This document shows, piece by piece, positions 28,617 through 37,798 of a stretch of 64,000 nt of DNA. Where the stretch lies: the NCBI GenBank assembly GCA_023396255.1, contig JAEWWU010000018.1, forward strand, positions 1-64,000, given 5' to 3'. Position 1 is the first letter of the stretch. Every line of letters starts with the position of its first letter. The DNA comes from Bacteroidota bacterium. GTDB lineage: Bacteria; Bacteroidota; Bacteroidia; Bacteroidales; Porphyromonadaceae. The translations under genes and the position numbers were made by a program. The notes beneath the pieces are model-generated. The model saw only the letters and a program-made list of their open reading frames with translations, was not told the DNA's origin and searched no databases.

Positions 28617-29201
28617 ATGAAGACAAAACATTGGATCATAGCCGTACATTGCGCTACGTGGTTTCTATTTATACTGATCCATACCCTATTGATTGGCAGT
28701 GGTTCTCCGGATGCCGTTTCGTTTTGGAACTCTCCCGTGGCCTATCTATCTACGTGGATCACCGACCTTTACTTGATAGCCCTTTTCTATTTTAACTACT
28801 CTTTTGTTTCTCTGCGCTTCTTCCGTCATAAGATGTTTGCAGCTTATGCCCTTTTTGTTGGGGTATCTTCTTTGTTAGGGCTCTTTTTCCCAATCATACT
28901 GAATTCATTTTGGCAAGTGGGTATTCCCTCTGCTCCAATGGGACCGGTGGGCTTGTCCGTTTGGGGATTCTTGGGGGCGCTGTGTCTGCTCTCTGTGGGG
29001 TTATCCATTCGTGCTATTCGTCAGTGGATAGATTTGGAAGCCCTTTGTAAGAAGCAAAAGGAGGCTATTGCTCAACACAACGATTTGATACGGGAAAAGG
29101 ATACCCAAATAGCAGCTTTGCAGAACCTTGCTAAAGGAGCAGCGGGCGGAGGAACCTCTACAGGGCTTTCGTCCTCTCCGGAATTGACTCGCCATTTTTG
29201 A
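28617..29201 (+). CDS. Four-helix membrane protein with C-terminal coiled coil
   Basis: The 194-aa protein has about four membrane helices (near 7-27, 44-66, 73-95, 108-130). A charged, coiled-coil-like stretch follows (about 135-170: QWIDLEALCKKQKEAIAQHN and on) and then a short GGGTSTG tail. The layout matches the membrane half of Bacteroidota LytS/YehU-type sensor kinases, but the his-kinase domain is missing. I do not recognise a family, so it may be a stand-alone membrane protein or a truncated sensor. The ATG at 28617 is preferred because all upstream sequence overlaps engB in antisense. Confidence 0.6.
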   Translation: MKTKHWIIAVHCATWFLFILIHTLLIGSGSPDAVSFWNSPVAYLSTWITDLYLIALFYFNYSFVSLRFFRHKMFAAYALFVGVSSLLGLFFPIILNSFWQVGIPSAPMGPVGLSVWGFLGALCLLSVGLSIRAIRQWIDLEALCKKQKEAIAQHNDLIREKDTQIAALQNLAKGAAGGGTSTGLSSSPELTRHF

Positions 29202-29303
29202 TTTTATTGCAGTAAACTGCATCTACCTTTTTCTTGAGCTTGGTACACTTGCGATCCCTTTGCGTGCAGCCTTTTGCATTAGATTAAGAAGATAGATATG
29301 GTT

Positions 29304-29344
29304 AGGAGGAGAACGGAGTGCAGTGCCGTGCTCCTCCTTTTTTT
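29304..29344 (+). terminator. Strong intrinsic terminator
   Basis: AGGAGGAG (29304-29311) and CTCCTCCT (29331-29338), with an inner CGG/CCG pair, form a long stem followed by seven T. It lies about 100 bp after the membrane protein gene and insulates the glyS promoter. Confidence 0.85.
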
Positions 29345-29461
29345 ATAAGCGAACCAAGGGCTTGGAAGGGCGTAATCTTCAAGAACAATTGGTGAAGTAT
29401 TGCAATGGGAAATCTTAATATCTCTATGCAGAGGAGAAAAATGAGGGAGAAAATTATTTTT

Positions 29462-29544
29462 AGCAGGGAACTAATGGAAAATGGCAGGGAATTATCAGAA
29501 AATAATTCCCTCAAAATCACCCAAAAGTAGGGAACTAATTGCTC
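29462..29544. repeat. Intergenic GGGAATTATC repeat, copy C
   Basis: The core GGGAATTAT (29487-29495) pairs with ATAATTCCC (29502-29510) around a 6-nt loop, then TCAAAATCACC and AAAAGTAGGGAACTAATTG follow. A second GCAGGGAACTAATGG unit (29463-29477) precedes the core. The copy lies 45 bp upstream of the glyS promoter. The terminal TTTTGAGGG arm seen in copies B and D is absent. Confidence 0.75.
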
Positions 29545-29588
29545 GTACGGGGTGGAAGTTAGAGTACAGATGTCACGGGAGGGAACTT

Positions 29589-29620
29589 TTTGTTTAGGTG
29601 GGGCAAATTGTTTATTTTTG
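29589..29620 (+). promoter_or_regulatory. Promoter of glyS
   Basis: TTTG (29589-29592), 20 nt, then TATTTTTG (29613-29620) fits the consensus. Start of transcription near 29627 leaves a leader of about 60 nt before the glyS ATG at 29686. Confidence 0.72.
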
Positions 29621-29685
29621 TGACCCGCGTATGGTATTGCAATGGAGCAGTACCGCCAGCGCTTTACGATACTTTAGTAATCATT

Positions 29686-31242
29686 ATGGCTCAAGAAGAT
29701 TTATTCAAAAAGATAGTAGCACATTGTAAAGAGTACGGGTTTGTGTTTCCCTCTTCCGATATATATGACGGATTGTCGGCAGTTTACGACTACGGTCAGT
29801 ATGGAGTAGAACTCAAAAACAATATAAAAAGGTATTGGTGGGAGAGTATGACCCTGCTTCACGCCAATGTGGTAGGGATTGATTCTGCCATCTTTATGCA
29901 CCCCACGGTGTGGAAGGCTTCCGGTCACGTGGATGCGTTCAATGATCCTCTCATTGACAATCGAGACAGTAAGAAGCGTTATAGAGCAGACGTGCTCATC
30001 GAGGACTGTATCGGCAAGATAGAAGAAAAAATAGAAAAGGAGGTTGCCAAGGCAGCCAAACGTTTTGGCGAGAGTTTTGATGAGGTGCTTTACCGCCAAA
30101 CCAATCCTCGAGTTGTGGGTTATGTTCAAGAAAAAGAGGCACTCACGGAGCGTTTTTCCAAAGCATTAAACGATAATGACTTGGAAGAGTTGCGCCAAAT
30201 AATATTGGACAATAAAATCGTTTGCCCGATAAGCGGAACGACCAATTGGACCGAAGTGCGTCAGTTCAACCTTATGTTTGGAACCGAAATGGGTTCTACG
30301 GCAGATGGAGCCACCAAAGTGTACCTCCGTCCGGAAACAGCGCAAGGAATTTTTGTCAATTTCCTCAATGTGCAGAAAACCGGTCGTATGAAGATTCCGT
30401 TCGGAATTGCCCAAATAGGGAAGGCGTTCCGCAACGAGATTGTGGCTCGCCAGTTCATCTTCCGTATGCGCGAATTTGAGCAAATGGAGATGCAGTTCTT
30501 TGTTCGCCCCGGAAGTGAAATGGAGTGGTTCGAGTATTGGAAGAAGTTCCGCCTTACTTGGCATCAGGCTCTTGGCTTCGGAAAAGAAAATTATCGCCTA
30601 CACGATCACGAGAAATTGGCTCACTATGCCAATGCTGCCACAGATATTGAATTTAAAATGCCTTTCGGCTTCAAGGAGGTGGAAGGAATTCATAGCCGTA
30701 CGGACTATGACCTATCACGCCACGAGGAGTTTAGCGGACGCAAACTGCGCTATTTTGATCCGGAAGATAACAGTAGCTATGTCCCCTACGTTGTGGAAAC
30801 ATCTATCGGGGTGGATAGAATGTTTTTGTGCACCCTTTTCGGGGCTTACACGGAAGAAGCTACTGATAATGGAGAAACGCGAGTGGTGTTGAAGTTGCCG
30901 GCACAACTCGCGCCGGTTAAGTTGGCAGTATTGCCTCTGGTACGTAAAGATGGTTTGGACGAAAAGGCTCGTGCCATTGTCAATGATCTTAAGTTCCATT
31001 TTACCTGTCAATATGATGAAAAAGATTCTATCGGCAAGCGCTATCGCCGTCAAGATGCCATCGGAACACCTTTCTGTATTACAGTGGACCACCAAACATT
31101 GCAGGATAATACGGTAACTATCCGTAATAGAGATACGATGCAGCAAGAGCGCATAGCGGTAGACAATCTCATTACAGTCATAGAAGAGAAAGTCTCTTTG
31201 ACTTCGTTACTCAAACAAGTAGAACAAGAAAATGAAAAATAA
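29686..31242 (+). CDS. glyS: Glycine-tRNA ligase (single-chain, alpha2 type)
   Basis: The 518-aa class II synthetase charges tRNA-Gly. It is the dimeric single-chain type, not the alpha/beta heterotetramer. Motifs include SDIYDGLSAVYDYGQYG near residue 24, CPISGTTNWTEVRQFNLMF near 180, YLRPETAQGIFVNF near 206, the motif 2 region FRNEIVARQFIFRMREFEQME near 246-266 and the motif 3 region VVETSIGVDRMF near 370. An anticodon-binding domain closes the protein. I chose the ATG at 29686, since upstream sequence holds the promoter. Its end overlaps the next gene by 11 bp. Confidence 0.95.
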   Translation: MAQEDLFKKIVAHCKEYGFVFPSSDIYDGLSAVYDYGQYGVELKNNIKRYWWESMTLLHANVVGIDSAIFMHPTVWKASGHVDAFNDPLIDNRDSKKRYRADVLIEDCIGKIEEKIEKEVAKAAKRFGESFDEVLYRQTNPRVVGYVQEKEALTERFSKALNDNDLEELRQIILDNKIVCPISGTTNWTEVRQFNLMFGTEMGSTADGATKVYLRPETAQGIFVNFLNVQKTGRMKIPFGIAQIGKAFRNEIVARQFIFRMREFEQMEMQFFVRPGSEMEWFEYWKKFRLTWHQALGFGKENYRLHDHEKLAHYANAATDIEFKMPFGFKEVEGIHSRTDYDLSRHEEFSGRKLRYFDPEDNSSYVPYVVETSIGVDRMFLCTLFGAYTEEATDNGETRVVLKLPAQLAPVKLAVLPLVRKDGLDEKARAIVNDLKFHFTCQYDEKDSIGKRYRRQDAIGTPFCITVDHQTLQDNTVTIRNRDTMQQERIAVDNLITVIEEKVSLTSLLKQVEQENEK

Positions 31243-31780
31243 TTTAATTCGCCTTCGCTCTCTCCTCTCCATCGGATTACTTGCCTTGTTCGTGTTATTG
31301 CCCACCGGTTGCAACACGGCTCTTTCCTCATCGGATCAGTGGCGTTTGCAAAATGAAGCGGCTTTTCTCAAGTATGAAAAAGATGGAGAATACACCAAAG
31401 TAACCATAGATGGTTTGTCCCCGTTCGTAATGATGAAATGGCTGCAACGAGGAAGCGGAAAAGAGTATCCCATAGAAACCTCTCGGGTAAAGTTGCACTA
31501 TCGGTACTACTCCTTGGTGGGTAACACAGAACTTGTGGACGGAAACTACAACCAAGAGTCTTCTACCATTTTTACTATCAATAGAGGGACCGCGGCACAA
31601 GTAATAGTAGGATTGCGTATTGCCCTCCAGAATATGGTTGTGGGAGATGAAGCGGAAATAATCATCCCCTGGTACTTAGCTTACGGAGAAAAAGCGTTTC
31701 AAGGTTTACGTCCTTACTCGGCTCTCCGTTACGTAGTGCGTTTAGATGGGATTGTGGCAGAGGCAGAAGAAAATCTCTAA
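31232..31780 (+). CDS. FKBP-type peptidyl-prolyl isomerase lipoprotein
   Basis: The 182-aa product has a lipoprotein signal with lipobox PTGC ending at Cys27. A C-terminal FKBP domain (about 80-175) includes SRVKLHYRYYSLVGNTELVD and the GEKAFQGLRPYSALRYVVRL ending. The strand VGDEAEIIIPWYLAYG matches the canonical GEKxxxxIPxxLAYG region. It probably assists folding of exported proteins in the periplasm. It overlaps glyS by 11 bp. Confidence 0.85.
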   Translation: MKNNLIRLRSLLSIGLLALFVLLPTGCNTALSSSDQWRLQNEAAFLKYEKDGEYTKVTIDGLSPFVMMKWLQRGSGKEYPIETSRVKLHYRYYSLVGNTELVDGNYNQESSTIFTINRGTAAQVIVGLRIALQNMVVGDEAEIIIPWYLAYGEKAFQGLRPYSALRYVVRLDGIVAEAEENL

Positions 31781-31793
31781 TAAAGTGGGTAAT

Positions 31794-32537
31794 ATGCACA
31801 TTCTTATATCCAATGACGATGGCGTGCAAGCTCGAGGGTTGGCAGAGCTGGTAGAAGCCGTCCGCTCCTTGGGGCGAGTGACGGTTGTGGCTCCCGATGC
31901 TCCCCGTTCAGGGGCTGCCAATCAGATCACCACCAATATGCCACTGAGGTTGCAGTTGGTTCGTAAAGAAGAGGGTTTGGAGATTTATAAATGCTCTGGA
32001 ACGCCAACCGATTGTGTCAAAGTGGCTTTACACGCTCTTTTTAGAGACCAAAAACCCGATTTGCTGCTTTCCGGTATCAACCACGGGCGTAATGATGGGG
32101 TTTGTGTTTTCTACTCAGGTACAATTGGTGCAGCCATAGAGGGAGCCATTGCGGGTGTGCCTGCCATTGCTTTTTCTCGAAACTTGCACGATGATGGGGG
32201 TAGTTTTGAACACTGTACAACCTATGCAAAGGATATCGTGCGGCAGATAACCCAAACTCCATTGCCTGCAAAAACTCTTCTGAGCGTCAATTTTCCTTAT
32301 GATGGGACCAAAGGGGTTAAGTGGGTGAGACAAGCTACGGGGCGTTATACCAATGAGTATTTCGAATCTTCGGATGCTGCCGGAAATACGGTTTACTGGA
32401 TGCAGGGAGATCAGTCAGATCCCGAGCAAAGAACCGATACAGACCTTTATTGGTTGGAACAAGGTTATACCACCGTTACCCCTATACAGCTCGATTTGAC
32501 GGATTATTCCTATTTGGACACCCTTGCAGAGGAATAA
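31794..32537 (+). CDS. surE: 5'/3'-nucleotidase SurE
   Basis: The 247-aa survival protein SurE dephosphorylates nucleoside monophosphates. The metal-binding ISNDDG motif (residues 5-10), the SGAANQITT segment (near 39-47), and LSGINHGRNDG (near 85-95) with Asn ligands are intact. The ATG at 31794 puts the catalytic motif at the expected N-terminus; earlier in-frame codons overlap the FKBP gene. Confidence 0.95.
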   Translation: MHILISNDDGVQARGLAELVEAVRSLGRVTVVAPDAPRSGAANQITTNMPLRLQLVRKEEGLEIYKCSGTPTDCVKVALHALFRDQKPDLLLSGINHGRNDGVCVFYSGTIGAAIEGAIAGVPAIAFSRNLHDDGGSFEHCTTYAKDIVRQITQTPLPAKTLLSVNFPYDGTKGVKWVRQATGRYTNEYFESSDAAGNTVYWMQGDQSDPEQRTDTDLYWLEQGYTTVTPIQLDLTDYSYLDTLAEE

Positions 32538-32546
32538 ACTCTTTGT

Positions 32547-33704
32547 ATGACCTATTTCTTAGTAGTAGGTGAGGCTTCTGCCGATGAGCACGCTGCCGGA
32601 TTGATAGTTGCCCTTAGAGCACAAGATCCGGAAGCGTGTTTTGTTTTTGTCGGTGGTGAAAAAATGGCTGTGGCTGCTGGAGTTCCTCCGATGGTACATT
32701 ACCGACATTTGGCAGTGATGGGGTTCGTGGATGTCTTTTTGAACTATAAGAAAATCAAGGAAATAGCAAATCGAGTTCAACGAGCAATGCAACAGAGCCA
32801 TCCGGATGTGGTTATTCCGGTGGATTCGGGGGGCTTTAATTGTCGTTATACTTTACCGTTTGCTCGTTCGCTGGGGATTCCTGTCGTCTACTACATTCCG
32901 CCCAAGGTGTGGGCTTGGCGTCGCTATCGCACCAAACAGCTTCGTCGGATGATTGATATGGCACTGGTTATCTTACCCTTTGAAGAGATTTTTTTGCGGA
33001 GCCGAAGAGTGAATGCTTTTTATGTGGGGAACCCAAGTGTATCATCGGTTAGGGAAAATTTGGCAATGCACTCGTCCAAGGAATTGTTTTGTGGTCGTGT
33101 GCCTACTGTAGCTCTCCTTCCGGGGAGTCGATTGTCTGAATTGCAAAATAATTTGCCAACAATGTTGCAAGCTCTCGAATCGTTTCCTAATGCCGTTCGA
33201 GGTGTGATTGCCGGGGCTCCCGGGCTCTCTATGGAGGATTATACTTCGTTTTTTTCTGATCAAAAAAATGTATCGGTAGAGTTTGGGGCAACTCATTCCA
33301 TATTGGCACAAGCCGATGCCGCTTTAGTGACCTCGGGGACAGCTACCTTAGAGACAGCCTTAATAGGAACGCCCCAAGTGGTTTGTTATAAAATTCGTGG
33401 AGGTTGGTGTGCCCGAATGATTTTTAAGAAATTTTTCCCGATTCGTTATTTCTCTTTGGTCAATCTGATTCTTGATAAAGAAGTGGTGCCGGAATTGTTG
33501 GCCGATGAGATGAAACCGCACAAACTATGCTCTCTTTTGGTCGATCTATTGAATCCTACCAGTCAGGCCTATAAGGCAATGAAGAAAGGATACGAAGAGT
33601 TGCGCTGTGTTCTTGCTCCTCAAGGAGATGCTACACCGAAGGCAGCTCACAAGGCAGCCCAGCAAATTCTGTCTCTATTGGCTTTGCGCCCAAAAGATCT
33701 ATAA
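32547..33704 (+). CDS. lpxB: Lipid-A-disaccharide synthase LpxB
   Basis: The 385-aa GT19 glycosyltransferase condenses UDP-2,3-diacylglucosamine with lipid X in lipid A synthesis at the inner membrane. The start VVGEASADEHAAG (canonical GEASGDxxG), the membrane-associated KVWAWRRYRTKQLRRMID (near 129-146), LLPGSRLSEL (near 191) and TSGTATLETAL (near 260-270) are all seen. The glycine of GEASGD is alanine here. It follows surE by 9 bp, a common Bacteroidota pair. Confidence 0.94.
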   Translation: MTYFLVVGEASADEHAAGLIVALRAQDPEACFVFVGGEKMAVAAGVPPMVHYRHLAVMGFVDVFLNYKKIKEIANRVQRAMQQSHPDVVIPVDSGGFNCRYTLPFARSLGIPVVYYIPPKVWAWRRYRTKQLRRMIDMALVILPFEEIFLRSRRVNAFYVGNPSVSSVRENLAMHSSKELFCGRVPTVALLPGSRLSELQNNLPTMLQALESFPNAVRGVIAGAPGLSMEDYTSFFSDQKNVSVEFGATHSILAQADAALVTSGTATLETALIGTPQVVCYKIRGGWCARMIFKKFFPIRYFSLVNLILDKEVVPELLADEMKPHKLCSLLVDLLNPTSQAYKAMKKGYEELRCVLAPQGDATPKAAHKAAQQILSLLALRPKDL

Positions 33705-34170
33705 GCAGTTTTTTGCTTTTGTAGTAAAGAGTTGTTAGATGTGATATTTATGAAAATGGTATTGCAGGGTTGTCTGTTTGTGAAATTATGCTTTTCTCTT
33801 TTGTCTTGCCTGCTCAGTAGAAATCAGATAGCAGTGAGGTCAAGAGTGTAGTTGGGTACGAGTGCTTGTTGGGAGGCGGTTTTGTCGAATTTGAGTCCCA
33901 AAGATTCGGGTTGAACAAAGGAGAGGCCATTGCCGCAAAGAAAATCTGTGCCGAAGGACGTATTTTGTGGACAAATCTAAATGGAAGTGCAGAGGGGTTT
34001 TACATTTCTTTTTTCGGAATGAGTGGAAGCCGAAAAGGCTCCAAACCAAATTTACAGAGGTGTAAAAATCAGTTTAGGGGCTCTTTTTTCTCAAATAGCT
34101 TTTAAGAACTTATTCTATTCTAAGCATTTCGGCACTCAATGGGGAGTTGGTATGAGTGATCACTATTTGA
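33705..34170. other. Intergenic region with possible decayed coding sequence
   Basis: The 855-bp gap after lpxB has no intact gene. A frame at 33866-34105 (79 codons) has no recognisable features but may be an upstream piece of the outer-membrane protein remnant at 34171-34332. No terminator for the lpxB transcript was identified. Confidence 0.35.
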
Positions 34171-34332
34171 AGGATTCCCTTCTCGGATAAACAGCCAAGT
34201 CGCTTCTTGTGGGGAATGGAAGCTCCAATAGGAATTGCCTATAAGTGGGAGTTATCGAACAAGTTGGAGTTGGGATTGGAGTGCCGTTGTGTCATTGGTT
34301 GCACATTTGGATCCGACAAAAAATCAGCGTAA
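34171..34332 (+). pseudogene. C-terminal fragment of an outer-membrane beta-barrel protein
   Basis: An open frame of 53 codons after a TGA ends in a normal TAA. It contains APIGIAYKWELSNKLELGLE followed by a short hydrophobic/charged end, the alternating pattern of Bacteroidota porin-like OMP C-termini. No start codon or upstream barrel remains in frame, so I read it as a decayed gene. It could instead be chance. Confidence 0.4.
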
Positions 34333-34494
34333 TCTCTTCCTCTTAATCAGAATCAATCTTTGGAATTGTTGCTTTTGTTTGCTTCTTAGTTCTGTCTCTT
34401 CGTGAAAGGGTATAGGCAAACAGATAATTTCTTCTACATTTTCCATATTCTTCCACGATTTTTGTCAAAAAGAAGGAAAAATCCACAAAAACAA

Positions 34495-34527
34495 GTTGTC
34501 TTTGTTGTTTGAGATTCCTTATCTTTG
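34495..34527 (+). promoter_or_regulatory. Promoter of the nfeD/SPFH operon
   Basis: A -7 box TATCTTTG (34520-34527) is a full match. An upstream GTTG (34495-34498) sits at 21 nt. The start near 34534 leaves about 27 nt before the nfeD ATG. Confidence 0.5.
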
Positions 34528-34560
34528 TGAGGAAGAGAATTATTACAAACAAATAGAAAA

Positions 34561-34998
34561 ATGGATACTGTTTATTTGTGGCTGATTGCTGCTATCGTTT
34601 TGCTTATCGCTGAGGTGATTACTCCCGGGTTTGTTTTGGCCTGTTTTAGCATAGGAGCATTCTTGGCTCTTGTCCCAGCTGTTTTGGAATTGGGCCTGAT
34701 TTGGGAGATTGCAGCCTTTAGTGTTGGATCCTTGTTGGCGCTCTTTCTTTTACGTCCTTTTGTGCGGCGTATATCGAGAAATAAACAAGAGGTACGCACA
34801 GCAGCAGATGCCTTTGTCGGCAGAAGGGGACGTGTTACAGCGGAGATTAGTGCCACGGGTAAGGGGCGTGTGGCCATCGATGGAGACGATTTCCCTGCCA
34901 GAAGCGCTCAGCCTCAATTGGTAATCCCCCGAGGGGCGACCGTGGAGATAATAGGGAGAGAAAGCATTGTCCTATTGGTGGTTCCTGTTGAAGGCTAA
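34561..34998 (+). CDS. NfeD-like membrane protein
   Basis: The 145-aa protein has two or three membrane helices (about 4-25, 30-48, 50-66) and a C-terminal NfeD OB-fold domain (about 80-143: GRRGRVTAEISATGKGRVAI and on). NfeD proteins partner membrane SPFH proteins, and the SPFH gene follows by 57 bp. The operon arrangement supports a membrane microdomain or quality-control role. Confidence 0.88.
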   Translation: MDTVYLWLIAAIVLLIAEVITPGFVLACFSIGAFLALVPAVLELGLIWEIAAFSVGSLLALFLLRPFVRRISRNKQEVRTAADAFVGRRGRVTAEISATGKGRVAIDGDDFPARSAQPQLVIPRGATVEIIGRESIVLLVVPVEG

Positions 34999-35055
34999 CC
35001 GATCCGATCTCTTTGTTTTTAGAGCAGAAAGTTAAACACCTAAAGATAAAATATT

Positions 35056-36081
35056 ATGACACCATTATTAGTTGTTTCGATTGTTATTGTCTTGCTTGTG
35101 ATCTTTGTTATCAGTAAAGGGCTTATGATTGTGCAGCAGTCTGAAACTGTTATTATCGAACGTCTCGGGAAGTATTACCGAACTCTTAATTCGGGCATCA
35201 ATATCATTATTCCATTCATAGACAAGCCTCGTCCTATGTATTGGCGTATGACCACGACGGGAGCCAAGGGTCCAATGGTTCGGATCTATTCGATACAACG
35301 CATCGATTTGAGAGAAACTGTGTACGATTTTGCTCGTCAGAGTGTTATCACTAGGGACAACGTGGTCACAGAGATCAATGCTATCCTTTATTTCCAAATT
35401 TTGGATCCGGTGCGTGCCGTTTATGAAATATCCAATCTTCCGATGGCCATTGAGATGCTTACTCAAACATCGCTTCGTAATGTTATTGGGGAGATGGATT
35501 TGGATGAAACACTGACAAGCCGAGATACCATCAATAGCAAGTTGCGCGATATTTTGGACGAAGCCACCAATAAATGGGGGGTAAAAGTAAATCGAGTAGA
35601 GCTACAGGACATCAATCCTCCTCGCGATATCCGTGATGCGATGGAAAAACAGATGAGAGCAGAGCGTGACAAACGTGCGCAGATTTTGGCGGCAGAAGGA
35701 CAAAAGGAGTCTGTTATTCGCGAATCAGAGGGGATTATGCAGCAATCTGTAAACCACGCAGAAGGGGAGAAACGTGCCCAAATATTAGCAGCAGAGGCAG
35801 AGGCAAAATCAAAAGAATTGCGTGCCAAAGGGGAAGCTGAAGCTATCCGATTGGTTTCCGAAGCTGTGGCCAACTCGGGAGCAGATCCTACGCAATACCT
35901 TATTGCTATGCGTTATTTAGACGTGCTTGCGGAAATTGGTGCCAATAAGTCCGACAAAACACTGATTCTCCCCTATGAAGCTACCGGTATATTGGGAGCC
36001 TTGGGTGGAATAAAGGAAGTTTCCGGAGGAGGCCGGGGAATAGGTAACGTTGTTGCTGATCTTACCGGACTGAAACAGTGA
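35056..36081 (+). CDS. SPFH/band 7 (paraslipin/QmcA-like) protein
   Basis: The 341-aa protein has one N-terminal membrane helix (about 3-25), a band 7 domain (about 25-190, beginning KGLMIVQQSETVIIERLGKY), and a coiled-coil AE-rich region (about 195-275) typical of stomatin-like proteins. The C-terminal glycine-rich tail GGGRGIGN is common in the QmcA group. It forms homo-oligomers in the inner membrane and works with NfeD; substrate unknown. Confidence 0.92.
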   Translation: MTPLLVVSIVIVLLVIFVISKGLMIVQQSETVIIERLGKYYRTLNSGINIIIPFIDKPRPMYWRMTTTGAKGPMVRIYSIQRIDLRETVYDFARQSVITRDNVVTEINAILYFQILDPVRAVYEISNLPMAIEMLTQTSLRNVIGEMDLDETLTSRDTINSKLRDILDEATNKWGVKVNRVELQDINPPRDIRDAMEKQMRAERDKRAQILAAEGQKESVIRESEGIMQQSVNHAEGEKRAQILAAEAEAKSKELRAKGEAEAIRLVSEAVANSGADPTQYLIAMRYLDVLAEIGANKSDKTLILPYEATGILGALGGIKEVSGGGRGIGNVVADLTGLKQ

Positions 36082-36088
36082 TCTCTCT

Positions 36089-36760
36089 ATGAGTGTTGGT
36101 CCTCAAGCTGTTAGGGGAAGATCCCCCTTGCAACAATTGATAGCCTCGTCTTCTTGGGCGGGGCTATACGTTGGAGCCTACTGGGCGGTAAAATATTTGG
36201 CTGTCCTGTTCCTCTTTCAAGCTCCGGCTTTGATGTCTTTTCTTTATATTGCTCTAACAGTTCCGGTTCCGTTCATTGTGTATCGGATAGTACGCGCCTA
36301 CAGGAATGCCGTGGTGGGACGCCCGATACAAAACCAAAGGGAAGCACGTGTGCGCCAATGGATGAAAATGGAAAGCCAAGCCTCGTCTCGCCCATTTACT
36401 TTTGCCGAAGGCTACTTGTATCACGTGTTGGTGTACATTTTTGCAGCGGTGACGGTTGCCATTCTGCATTTTGTGTTTTATGCGTATGTGTTGCCTGCAC
36501 ACTACGATGTTATAGAAGAGGTTTTGCGCCAACCTCAGTTGAATCCGTTTTGGGAGCAAGCACAGATAACTGTAGATGAGCTGATGCTTGCTTTGGATAA
36601 TTATTCTCCGGCGGCTAGGGCGTTTGATGATGTTGCCAACAATATGGTTTGGGGAGGGATTATAGGCATCCCGATAGCAGCTATTCTTAGAACCAAACTT
36701 TTCTTTCGAAAACAAAATCCATCAGACAATGATGGAGTTGATGAAGACACTTCTTTGTAA
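36089..36760 (+). CDS. DUF4199-like membrane protein
   Basis: The 223-aa protein has about four membrane helices (near 22-42, 46-68, 112-135, 185-205) and no catalytic motif. It resembles DUF4199, a Bacteroidota membrane protein often found just before a family 2 glycosyltransferase, as here. Function is unknown; an accessory to lipid-linked sugar transfer is inference from context. It starts 7 bp after the SPFH gene. Confidence 0.65.
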   Translation: MSVGPQAVRGRSPLQQLIASSSWAGLYVGAYWAVKYLAVLFLFQAPALMSFLYIALTVPVPFIVYRIVRAYRNAVVGRPIQNQREARVRQWMKMESQASSRPFTFAEGYLYHVLVYIFAAVTVAILHFVFYAYVLPAHYDVIEEVLRQPQLNPFWEQAQITVDELMLALDNYSPAARAFDDVANNMVWGGIIGIPIAAILRTKLFFRKQNPSDNDGVDEDTSL

Positions 36761-36794
36761 AGAGTCTAAGATGTAGGCCGATACGTTTCACAAT

Positions 36795-37757
36795 ATGAGT
36801 CAGAAGGTAGATATATCTGTTGTAATTCCCCTTTTCAACGAAGAGGAGTCGCTGGAGGAATTGCTCCAGCGCATAAGCAACGTAATGCACAGCTGTGGGT
36901 ATTCTTACGAGGTCATTTTTGTAGATGACGGCAGCACGGATACCTCTTGGCGGGTGATAAAAAACTTAGCACAGGAGTTTTCTCAGGTGCGAGGTATAAG
37001 ATTTCGTCGCAACTATGGAAAGTCTCCAGCTTTGCACGAAGGGTTTCGGTTGGCTTGTGGACAAGTGGTTATCACTATGGACGCCGATTTGCAGGATGCT
37101 CCAGAGGAGATTCCGGCTCTTTTTCGAATGATTGTGGAAGAGGAGTACGATTTGGTAAGTGGATGGAAAAAAAAACGTTACGATCCTTTATCCAAAACCA
37201 TACCAACAAAGCTCTTCAATGCCACAGCTCGCAGGGTATCGGGAATCCATAATCTGCACGACTTTAATTGTGGTCTCAAAGCGTATCGTTGCGAAGTAAT
37301 CAAGAGCATAGAACTGTACAACGATATGCATCGTTACATTCCTTATTTAGCAAAAGAGGCAGGTTTTGTGCGCATAGGGGAGAAAGAAGTAAAACACGCT
37401 CCTCGCAAGCACGGACACTCTAAATTTGGCGTGAGCCGATTCTTTAATGGCTATTTAGATCTGCTCACTCTTTGGTTCACCTCTCGCTTTGGGCGCAAAC
37501 CGATGCATTTTTTTGGTTTGGTAGGATCGTTGATGTTCTTAATAGGATTCATTGCTTTGATTTTTGTGCTGGGGTATAAGTTGCACGCTTTGCTTACCGG
37601 CTCTCCCGCCGCTTTGGTAACCGACCGAGTGTATTTTTACATCGCTCTTACCGGGATGATTATTGGAGTGCAGCTTTTCTGTGCCGGTTTCATAGGCGAA
37701 ATGCTCTCGAGGCAAGACTCTCGCCGTAACGAATACAATGTTTCGGAGCGACTTTGA
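36795..37757 (+). CDS. Family 2 glycosyltransferase, polyprenyl-phosphate sugar type
   Basis: The 320-aa protein belongs to the DPM1/GtrB-like branch of GT2, which moves a sugar onto polyprenyl phosphate. It has SVVIPLFNEEESLEEL (near 8-23), the nucleotide-binding FVDDGSTD (near 48), and TMDADLQDAPEE (near 95-106). Two C-terminal membrane helices (about 235-260, 275-300) follow. It lies 34 bp after the DUF4199 gene. The donor sugar cannot be read from sequence. Confidence 0.88.
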   Translation: MSQKVDISVVIPLFNEEESLEELLQRISNVMHSCGYSYEVIFVDDGSTDTSWRVIKNLAQEFSQVRGIRFRRNYGKSPALHEGFRLACGQVVITMDADLQDAPEEIPALFRMIVEEEYDLVSGWKKKRYDPLSKTIPTKLFNATARRVSGIHNLHDFNCGLKAYRCEVIKSIELYNDMHRYIPYLAKEAGFVRIGEKEVKHAPRKHGHSKFGVSRFFNGYLDLLTLWFTSRFGRKPMHFFGLVGSLMFLIGFIALIFVLGYKLHALLTGSPAALVTDRVYFYIALTGMIIGVQLFCAGFIGEMLSRQDSRRNEYNVSERL

Positions 37758-37798
37758 ATGTTTTTAGAAACGATTTGTTTTTCTCTCCTTCTCGTAAA

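Noticed and set aside
33866..34105. 79-codon plus-strand frame after lpxB
   Set aside because: No recognisable domain; at most a piece of the decayed outer-membrane gene nearby, so not called as a gene.
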